From contig NZ_KL585437.1 in assembly GCF_000721935.1 (NCBI RefSeq), forward strand, positions 97,388 through 102,673: a stretch of DNA of 5,286 nucleotides, read 5' to 3'. Both the position numbers and the translations under genes were made by a program. Positions 1 through 5,286 of this stretch are shown here, in pieces; positions within the stretch are counted from its first letter, which is position 1, and each line of letters begins with the position of its first letter. Source of the stretch: Streptomyces sp. NRRL WC-3549. GTDB lineage: Bacteria; Actinomycetota; Actinomycetes; Streptomycetales; Streptomycetaceae. The notes beneath the pieces were generated by a model, which was not told the DNA's origin, made no database searches, and worked only from the letters and a program-made list of their open reading frames with translations.

Positions 1-735
1 GGCGATCCGGCCACCGACGGCGAGGCTCCGCACGGCGGCGGGGATCGCGCGCTCCAGGACGGTGAGTTCACCGTTGACCTCGATGCGCAGGGCCTGGAAG
101 GTGCGCTTGGCCGGATTGCCCCCGGTGCGCTTCGCGGCCTGCGGCAGGGAGTCGCGGATGAGTTCGACGAGGCGGGCGCTGTTGCTGAAGGGCTCCTTCT
201 CGCGCTCGCGGACGACGGCGGAGACGATGCGCTTGGCCTGCTTCTCCTCGCCGTACGCGCGCAGAATCCGTACGAGTTCACCCGGCGGGTAGGTGTTGAG
301 CACCTCGGCGGCGCCGATCCCGGTCGTCTGGTCCATCCGCATGTCCAGCGGGGCGTCCTGGGCGTAGGCGAAGCCGCGGTCGGCCTCGTCCAACTGCATG
401 GAGGAGACCCCGAGGTCGAAGAGGACGCCCTGGACCTTGGGGATGCCGAGCCGGTCGAGGACATCGGGGAGCTCGTCGTAGACGGCGTGCACCAGGGTGG
501 CCCGGTCGCCGTACGCGGCGAGGCGCTCGCCGGAGAGCCGCAGCGCCTCCTTGTCGCGGTCCAGCGCGACCAGCCGGGCCTCGGGGAAGGCGGAGAGCAG
601 GGCCTCGCTGTGACCGCCGAGCCCGAGGGTGCAGTCCACGACGACCGGGGGCCGCCCTCCGGTCGCCTCCAGGGCCGGGGCCAACAGGTCCAGGCACCGC
701 TGGAGCATCACCGGGACGTGTCGGGTCTGGCTCAA
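1..735 (-). CDS. rsmH: 16S rRNA (cytosine(1402)-N(4))-methyltransferase RsmH (MraW), 3' end outside window
   Basis: RsmH transfers a methyl group from S-adenosylmethionine to N4 of C1402 in the decoding centre of 16S rRNA; it is a cytoplasmic enzyme. The 245 codons present are about three quarters of the usual length of roughly 310-320 residues; the rest lies beyond the left edge. Visible motifs: SAM-binding [10 protein letters not shown] (residues 34-43), LDRD (58-61), [12 protein letters not shown] (105-116), RGFAY (120-124), PLDMRMD (129-135) and [14 protein letters not shown] (211-224), all family hallmarks. I chose the TTG start at 735-733: it gives the N-terminus [10 protein letters not shown] known from Streptomyces homologues, a GAGAGGG ribosome binding site lies at 746-740, and an in-frame TGA at 747-745 excludes any longer form. 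The internal ATG at 708-706 would lose conserved residues. The gene normally leads the dcw cluster (ftsL, ftsI, mur genes), expected further left. The reading frame is intact. Confidence 0.97.
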   Translation of the reverse strand, partial: MSQTRHVPVMLQRCLDLLAPALEATGGRPPVVVDCTLGLGGHSEALLSAFPEARLVALDRDKEALRLSGERLAAYGDRATLVHAVYDELPDVLDRLGIPKVQGVLFDLGVSSMQLDEADRGFAYAQDAPLDMRMDQTTGIGAAEVLNTYPPGELVRILRAYGEEKQAKRIVSAVVREREKEPFSNSARLVELIRDSLPQAAKRTGGNPAKRTFQALRIEVNGELTVLERAIPAAVRSLAVGGRIA

Positions 736-739
736 AGCG

Positions 740-746
740 CCCTCTC
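740..746 (-). promoter_or_regulatory. Ribosome binding site of rsmH that decides its TTG start
   Basis: On the minus strand GAGAGGG (746-740) precedes the TTG at 735 by 4 bases. The in-frame stop TGA at 747-745 overlaps this site, so the start can only lie downstream of it. TTG is the only recognised start codon before the conserved [10 protein letters not shown] segment. Confidence 0.75.
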
Positions 747-901
747 AGGCTCAGTCCCGTGTGGCTGCACGTGCGGTCTGGTCCCCGCCCGCTCGGAAGG
801 GGAGGTCCACCGGCGCCGGGGAAGGGGCGTCGGCCGACCAGCGAGCGGGCAAGGGCCGGGCCGCATGTACGCCGCACATCACGGGGAATTCGAAACATGC
901 A

Positions 902-930
902 AAAATATGCATAATGTGCAGGCGTGTCGG
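902..930 (-). promoter_or_regulatory. Candidate rsmH (dcw cluster) promoter
   Basis: Read on the minus strand, TATTTT (907-902) fits the TAnnnT form of the -10 element used by the main Streptomyces sigma factor. CCGACA (930-925) shares the GACA part of TTGACA at a 17-base spacing. Transcription would begin near 895 and leave a leader of about 160 bases before rsmH. The match is moderate and I infer it only from sequence. Another AT-rich hexamer, CATTAT (916-911), lies close by but has no well spaced -35 partner. Confidence 0.35.
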
Positions 931-1017
931 TAACTTCGTGTCACTTTAGACCACCCTGCCATTCGATCGATTCCCGATCAACGAACCGGGCAGCGCGTAC
1001 CGCCACGGACCACGACT

Positions 1018-1033
1018 TCACCCGTGCAGGTGA
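1018..1033. promoter_or_regulatory. Operator-like perfect inverted repeat TCACC-N6-GGTGA
   Basis: TCACCCGTGCAGGTGA has perfect 5-base arms around a 6-base spacer. It is centred about 111 bases upstream of the anhydrase ATG. The size and symmetry suit a dimeric helix-turn-helix regulator, but I cannot name one. The right arm is also the first of two GTGAG copies spaced 10 bases apart (1030-1034, 1040-1044). Confidence 0.35.
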
Positions 1034-1047
1034 GAGCAAGTGAGGCT

Positions 1048-1063
1048 TGTGGGTTAGCTCACA
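1048..1063. promoter_or_regulatory. CRP-like site TGTGG-N6-TCACA upstream of the carbonic anhydrase
   Basis: TGTGGGTTAGCTCACA matches the CRP/FNR-family pattern TGTGA-N6-TCACA at nine of ten half-site positions. The symmetry extends one base further (TTGTG at 1047-1051, CACAA at 1060-1064). Its centre is about 81 bases upstream of the ATG at 1137. If that A is also the transcription start, this is a spacing used by activators that contact RNA polymerase from upstream. Streptomyces encode a Crp protein with a looser GTG/CAC-type motif. The assignment to Crp is inference. Confidence 0.35.
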
Positions 1064-1123
1064 ACAAGTCTCGTTGAGGTTCTTTGTCCCTTTCCATGAC
1101 ACGCCGGGGGCACCCGCGAGGTC

Positions 1124-1129
1124 TAACGT
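1124..1129 (+). promoter_or_regulatory. Candidate -10 element for a leaderless carbonic anhydrase mRNA
   Basis: TAACGT fits TAnnnT and ends 7 bases before the ATG at 1137, the spacing expected if transcription starts at the A of the start codon. No TTGACA-like -35 lies 16-19 bases upstream. ATGACA at 1096-1101 is 22 bases away, too far for a normal promoter. A weak -35 would be compatible with activator dependence. Confidence 0.4.
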
Positions 1130-1136
1130 CGTCACC

Positions 1137-1700
1137 ATGTCGACTTCCGCCAAGCCATCCACCGAGTCCGCTTCCCCCGCCTCCGACGCGGCCCGCCCCG
1201 CCGGTGCGGTCACCGACCGGCTCGTCCAGGCGAACACCCGCTACGCGGACAAGTTCACCGACCCCGGCATGGACGCACGCCCGGTGCTCCAGGTCGCCGT
1301 CGTCGCCTGCATGGACGCCCGCCTCGACCTCCACGCCGCGCTCGGTCTGGAACTCGGCGACTGCCACACCATCCGCAACGCCGGCGGGGTCGTGACGGAC
1401 GATGTCATCCGGTCGCTGACCATCAGCCAGCGGGCGCTCGGCACCCGCAGCATCGTCCTCATCCACCACACCAACTGCGGCCTCGAGAGCATCACCGAGG
1501 AGTTCCGCCAGGAGCTGGAGCACGAGGTCGGACAGCGGCCCGTCTGGGCGGTGGAGGCCTACACCGACGCCGACCAGGACGTGCGGCAGTCGATGCAGCG
1601 GGTCCGCACCTCGCCCTTCCTCCTGCACAACGACGACATCCGCGGTTTCGTCTTCGACGTGACCACCGGCCTGCTGCGCGAGATCGACCCCTCCGCCTGA
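1137..1700 (+). CDS. Beta-class carbonic anhydrase (Rv1284-like)
   Basis: This 187-residue protein should catalyse reversible hydration of CO2 to bicarbonate with a zinc ion. Beta-class signatures are complete: Cys58, His111 and Cys114 (in CMDAR and HHTNC) fit the three protein zinc ligands, and Asp60-Arg62 form the conserved dyad. IRNAGGVVTDD (79-89) and SLTISQRALGT (93-103) complete the core. The pattern resembles the compact mycobacterial enzyme Rv1284 more than longer plant-type enzymes. The first 24 residues or so are Ser/Pro/Ala-rich and look disordered; I see no signal peptide or membrane segment, so it is probably cytoplasmic. The ATG at 1137 is the only credible start. The frame stays open back to a TTG at 1047, but that start would run through the control region. 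The nearest purine-rich tract, GAGG at 1118-1121, is 15 bases from the ATG, too far for a normal ribosome binding site. It appears to be a single-gene unit, divergent from rsmH. Confidence 0.93.
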   Translation: MSTSAKPSTESASPASDAARPAGAVTDRLVQANTRYADKFTDPGMDARPVLQVAVVACMDARLDLHAALGLELGDCHTIRNAGGVVTDDVIRSLTISQRALGTRSIVLIHHTNCGLESITEEFRQELEHEVGQRPVWAVEAYTDADQDVRQSMQRVRTSPFLLHNDDIRGFVFDVTTGLLREIDPSA

Positions 1701-1709
1701 TTTTCCACA
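1701..1709 (+). promoter_or_regulatory. DnaA-box-like motif TTTTCCACA
   Basis: TTTTCCACA lies directly after the anhydrase stop codon and differs from the Streptomyces DnaA box TTGTCCACA at one base (position 3). It is part of a longer shared segment, since TCCACAGGC occurs both here (1704-1712) and at 1771-1779, in the same orientation 67 bases apart. Confidence 0.3.
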
Positions 1710-1767
1710 GGCCCCTCACCCCGGTTCTCCCTCGACATAAAGATCACACCCGACATTTCACCCTCGC

Positions 1768-1776
1768 TTGTCCACA
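1768..1776 (+). promoter_or_regulatory. DnaA box TTGTCCACA
   Basis: TTGTCCACA is an exact match to the preferred DnaA box of Streptomyces, rich in G and C compared with the E. coli TTATCCACA. It sits in the loop of a short inverted repeat, CTCGC (1763-1767) and GCGAG (1778-1782). This is not an origin: the many boxes and the dnaA/dnaN genes are missing. It could titrate DnaA or control the downstream operon. Whether DnaA binds here is unknown. Confidence 0.45.
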
Positions 1777-1861
1777 GGCGAGTGACACGAAGCGGTAACG
1801 GCAACAAGAATGCGGGAGTGACATCCCTCCGGGTCCTCCGGAGAGTGTCCGTATTTCGGGG

Positions 1862-1892
1862 CGGACCGGGGCATCTGTGTGCCGCCGGTCCG
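1862..1892 (+). promoter_or_regulatory. Strong hairpin in the moxR 5' leader
   Basis: CGGACCGG (1862-1869) and CCGGTCCG (1885-1892) form a perfect 8-bp GC-rich stem. With G1884 bulged, three more pairs (1870-1872 with 1881-1883) leave a loop of 8 bases. It ends 13 bases before the ribosome binding site at 1906 and is not followed by a T-run. A role in mRNA stability or translation control is therefore as likely as termination. Function is inferred from position only. Confidence 0.4.
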
Positions 1893-1905
1893 TGCACAAG
1901 GGGCC

Positions 1906-1913
1906 GAGGAGGG
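1906..1913 (+). promoter_or_regulatory. Ribosome binding site that decides the moxR start
   Basis: GAGGAGGG lies 6 bases upstream of the GTG at 1920, a near ideal Shine-Dalgarno site. It favours this start over the upstream in-frame GTG at 1782, which would add 46 residues unlike any MoxR N-terminus. Confidence 0.85.
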
Positions 1914-1919
1914 CCGGGT

Positions 1920-2968
<1,049 letters not shown>

Positions 2969-2969
<1 letters not shown>

Positions 2970-4327
2970 TGGCCGCGGGGGTGCCCGGCCCCGTGGGCGG
3001 CGGCGACCGCCGGGGCGGTCCGCGGGCGGCCCTGGGCGGGCTGACGACGCGGGGGCGTTCCTTCCTCGCCGCGGGTGTCGCCGCCGCCCTCTGCGCCTAC
3101 GTGCTGGGCCAGAGCGACCTGCTGCGGGTCGGGCTGCTGCTGGCGGTGCTGCCGCTGATCTGTGTGACCGTGCTCTACCGCACCCGCTACCGGGTCGCGG
3201 GCAGCCGGCGGCTCTCGCCGTCCCGGGTGCCGGCGGGTTCGGAGGCGCGGGTGCGGCTGCGGACGGACAACGTCTCCCGGCTGCCCACGGGGCTGCTGAT
3301 GCTCCAGGACCAGGTGCCGTACGTGCTGGGCCCCCGCCCCCGCTTCGTGCTGGACCGGGTGGAGGCGGGCGGCAGCCGTGAGGTGTCCTACCGGGTCCGC
3401 TCCGACCTGCGCGGGCGCTATCCGCTCGGGCCGCTGCAGTTGCGGCTGAGCGATCCGTTCGGGATGTGCGAGCTGAGCCGTTCGTTCGGCGCGTACGACA
3501 CCCTGGTCGTCGTGCCGCGCACGGAGCCGCTGCCTCCGCTGCGGCTGGCGGGCGCCGCCTCCGGGTACGGCGACGGCAGGCAGCGTTCACTGGCGCTCGC
3601 CGGTGAGGACGACGTCATTCCGCGCGGCTACCGCCACGGGGACGACCTGCGCCGGGTGCACTGGCGTTCCACCGCCCGCCACGGCGAGCTGATGGTGCGC
3701 CGCGAGGAGCAGCCGCAGCGGGCCCGGTGCACGGTGCTGCTGGACAGCCGGCGGATCGCGTATCAGGGGGCCGGGCCGGACTCGGCGTTCGAGTGGGCGG
3801 TGTCGGGTGCCGCGTCGGCCCTGACGCACATGCTGGAGCGCGGCTTCGCCGTGCGTCTGCTGACGGACGACGGGACCGTCGTGCCGGGCGGGGGTACGGA
3901 CGGCTTCGCCGCACCGACCCAGGACTCGGCGGACTCGGTGGGGCTGATGATGGACACCCTCGCGGACATCGGCCACTCCGAGGGCGGGGGGCTGTCCCGG
4001 GCGTACGACGTGCTGCGCGGGGGCGACGAGGGGCTGCTGGTCGCGTTCTTCGGCGACCTCGACGAGGAGCAGGCGGACCTGGCGGCCCGGATGGGGCGGC
4101 GCAGCGGTGCCGCGGTCGCGTTCGTGCCGGCCGGTGCCGACCGGGTGCCGGGCGGTGAGTCGGAGACGCCCGCGGCCGGCCGGCTGAGGACGCTGCGTGA
4201 GGCGGGCTGGACCGCGGTGGCGGTGGAGCCGGGCGCCGCGCTGGCGGATGTGTGGCGGCAGGCGGGCGAGGCGCACTCCGGCGCTCTGCCCGGGGCGACG
4301 CATGGCTTCTCGGGGGGATGGTCGTGA
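2969..4327 (+). CDS. DUF58-domain membrane-anchored protein, operon partner of MoxR
   Basis: A 452-residue protein of unknown biochemical role. A Gly/Arg-rich N-terminus leads into LTTRGRSFL (25-33) and two membrane segments, about 31-47 and 51-69. A beta-rich stretch follows, with DPFG at 162-165. The DUF58 signature lies at 219-247, with RGYRHGDDLRRVHWRSTAR at 219-237. The rest resembles a von Willebrand A fold, but the metal site is degenerate: DSRRI at 259-263 keeps the Asp of DxSxS and lacks both serines. DUF58 proteins are regularly encoded after MoxR ATPases and are suspected to be their membrane-side partners. The start is ambiguous: GTG (2966) and ATG (2969) are adjacent and in frame, overlapping the moxR stop by 4 or 1 bases. 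No strong ribosome binding site precedes them, suggesting translational coupling. The stop overlaps the next gene. Confidence 0.9.
4312..4317 (+). promoter_or_regulatory. Ribosome binding site of the TgpA-like gene inside the DUF58 coding end
   Basis: GGGGGG is placed 6 bases before the GTG at 4324 and 0 bases before the ATG at 4318, so it supports the GTG. It lies within the DUF58 coding sequence, consistent with coupled translation across the GTGA overlap. Confidence 0.55.
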
Positions 4328-5286
4328 GCGGGCGTACCCGGCTGGCGTTGTGCGCCTTCACGGCGACGATGATGGCGGCGGCCGCTCTGCTGCCCCTGGT
4401 CGAGACGTCCGGGTGGCTCGCGCAGGCCGCGTTCCTGCTCGCCGTCCAGAGCGGGGTGGGTGTGACGGCCCGCCGGCTGTCGTCCGCACGGGTCCTGACG
4501 GTCTGTCTGCAGACGCTGGTCGGACTGCTCCTGCTGACCGTGGCGTTCGCCCGGGGCCACGCGCTGTTCGGTGTCCTGCCCGGCCCGCAGGCGGTCCAGT
4601 GGCTGGCGGACCTGCTGGCCGCGGGCTCCGAGGACGTCGGCCGGTACGCCAGCCCCGCGCCCGCGACGGACGGCATCCGGCTGATGCTGGTCGGCGGGGT
4701 GCTGCTGGTCGGGCTGGCCGTCGACGTCCTCGCGGTGACGTTCCGCAGCGCGGCCCCGGCGGGGCTGCCGCTGCTCGCGCTCTACTCGGTCGCGGCGGGG
4801 CTCGCCGAGGGAGGCGCGGGGTGGCTCTGGTTCCTGCTCGCGGCCTGCGGCTATCTGCTGCTCCTGCTGGCCGAAGGCCGGGACCGGCTGTCGGGATGGG
4901 GCCGGGTCTTCGGCGGGGGGCCGCCTTCATCGGGCGGCCTGACGGCGGGCGGACCGGGGCGCGCCCCGGTGCGTACGGGCCGGCGCATCGGGGCGGTGGC
5001 GCTGGGCGTCGCGCTCGTCGTTCCGGCGGCGCTGCCGGCCATGGACGGCGGGCTCCTGGGCGAGGGGGGCGGTTCGGGCAAGGGGGGCGGCGGGGGCACG
5101 ATCTCCGCGGTGAATCCGCTGGTCTCGCTCCAGAACAACCTGAACCAGCCGGAGAACCGGGAGGTGATGACGTACCGCACCGATTCCTCGAACCCGCAGG
5201 ACCTCTATCTGCGCATCCTCGCCCTCGACCAGTTCACCGGCAGTGAGTGGCGGCCCTCCACCCGCCGTCTGCGGGACGTGCCGCAC
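4324..5286 (+). CDS. TgpA/DUF3488-type transglutaminase-like membrane protein, 3' end outside window
   Basis: The first 321 codons of a large membrane protein that continues past the right edge. Seven hydrophobic segments are visible at about 7-26, 31-47, 57-76, 119-138, 143-161, 165-183 and 220-240. A glycine-rich stretch (246-258) follows, then a soluble portion with NPLVSLQNNLNQPE (264-277) and YLRILALDQFTGSEWRP (295-311), typical of the region before the transglutaminase-like domain in TgpA proteins. The catalytic Cys-His-Asp part is not in the window, so activity cannot be judged. Pseudomonas TgpA, also next to DUF58 and moxR genes, is a reported essential membrane protein of unclear substrate. 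I chose GTG at 4324, which overlaps the DUF58 stop in GTGA, because GGGGGG (4312-4317) is 6 bases upstream. The in-frame ATG at 4318 directly abuts that tract and is less likely. Alternating membrane and soluble parts suggest an envelope role. Confidence 0.9.
   Translation, partial: MSGRTRLALCAFTATMMAAAALLPLVETSGWLAQAAFLLAVQSGVGVTARRLSSARVLTVCLQTLVGLLLLTVAFARGHALFGVLPGPQAVQWLADLLAAGSEDVGRYASPAPATDGIRLMLVGGVLLVGLAVDVLAVTFRSAAPAGLPLLALYSVAAGLAEGGAGWLWFLLAACGYLLLLLAEGRDRLSGWGRVFGGGPPSSGGLTAGGPGRAPVRTGRRIGAVALGVALVVPAALPAMDGGLLGEGGGSGKGGGGGTISAVNPLVSLQNNLNQPENREVMTYRTDSSNPQDLYLRILALDQFTGSEWRPSTRRLRDVPH

Larger units (their letters stand above)
736..1136. other. Divergent intergenic region between rsmH and the carbonic anhydrase
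   Basis: These 401 bases separate two divergently read genes. The part next to rsmH (about 736-885) is GC-rich and contains perfect palindromes CCGGCGCCGG (810-819) and GTCGGCCGAC (829-838). It would form the structured 5' leader of the rsmH mRNA. Positions 885-950 form an AT-rich island with the candidate rsmH promoter. Positions 961-1136 hold the control region of the anhydrase, including TCGATCGA (963-970) and two operator-like inverted repeats listed separately. No mraZ gene, which precedes rsmH in many bacteria, is present here. Longer open frames crossing this region lack ribosome binding sites or run antisense to known genes. I see no RNA gene or riboswitch that I can name. Confidence 0.7.
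1701..1919. other. Intergenic region between the anhydrase and the moxR operon
   Basis: These 219 bases are less GC-rich than the flanking genes. They carry the two DnaA-box-like motifs, a 6-bp inverted repeat CTCCGG/CCGGAG (1827-1832, 1838-1843), a stronger hairpin at 1862-1892 and the moxR ribosome binding site. The operon promoter must lie here or be shared with the anhydrase, but no sigma-factor motif pair stands out. I see no typical terminator with a T-run after the anhydrase. Confidence 0.6.

Noticed and set aside
278..898. 206-codon minus-strand open frame overlapping rsmH
   Set aside because: It is in another frame of the same strand as rsmH, has a low-complexity Arg/Pro/Gly/Ala product and no family motif. 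RsmH motifs in the true frame account for this stretch.
931..950. A BldD operator (AGTGA...TTACC on the minus strand)
   Set aside because: Only a partial match to the AGTGA/TCACC pattern, with a mismatch in the second arm; too weak to call.
1059..1628. Long antisense open frames opposite the carbonic anhydrase
   Set aside because: These are shadows caused by high third-position G/C in the sense gene. Their products are low complexity and the sense frame carries complete zinc ligands.
1701..1782. A chromosomal origin of replication
   Set aside because: Only one exact and one near DnaA box are present. The origin in Streptomyces has many boxes and lies between dnaA and dnaN, neither of which is here.
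1782..1919. Longer MoxR starting at GTG 1782
   Set aside because: The extra 46 residues are not MoxR-like and cover the leader hairpin, and no ribosome binding site precedes 1782. The GTG at 1920 has GAGGAGGG at ideal spacing.
4197..5246. 349-codon plus-strand open frame over the TgpA-like gene
   Set aside because: It is rich in Arg, Gly and Ala and lacks membrane segments. The frame starting at 4324 has seven hydrophobic segments and family motifs, so this is a shadow.

Overview
This window comes from a high-GC actinobacterium, almost certainly Streptomyces or a close relative. GC content is very high with strong G/C preference at third codon positions. GTG and TTG starts are used, genes overlap by 1-4 bases, and the encoded proteins (RsmH beginning [10 protein letters not shown], a MoxR ATPase beginning TTYDDRASLTDL) match what I know of Streptomyces homologues. 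No mobile element, tRNA, rRNA or CRISPR array is visible.

Layout. The minus strand at positions 1-735 carries the first 245 codons of rsmH, the 16S rRNA m4C1402 methyltransferase. This gene normally opens the division and cell wall (dcw) cluster, so the cluster should continue beyond the left edge. A divergent intergenic region (736-1136) separates it from a plus-strand beta-carbonic anhydrase (1137-1700). That region holds a plausible rsmH promoter in an AT-rich island and, nearer the anhydrase, two operator-like palindromes. The anhydrase has no convincing ribosome binding site and has a -10-like hexamer 7 bases before its ATG, so it may be read from a leaderless mRNA.

A 219-base gap (1701-1919) follows. 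It contains one exact Streptomyces-type DnaA box, a second near match, and an 8-bp perfect hairpin just upstream of a strong ribosome binding site. Then comes a tightly packed plus-strand operon: a MoxR AAA+ ATPase (1920-2969), a DUF58 membrane-anchored protein (2969-4327) and the membrane half of a TgpA/DUF3488-type transglutaminase-like protein (4324 to beyond the right edge). The coding regions of this operon overlap at both junctions.

How the genes work together. MoxR-DUF58-transglutaminase is a recurrent operon type (for example around tgpA in Pseudomonas). The MoxR ATPase is thought to act as a chaperone-like remodeller for the membrane partners, which probably act at the cell envelope; the substrate is not known. 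Its position beside the dcw cluster suggests, but does not prove, an envelope role.

The gene content looks like a conserved chromosomal core region, not a new system. The points most worth a second look are in the two intergenic regions.
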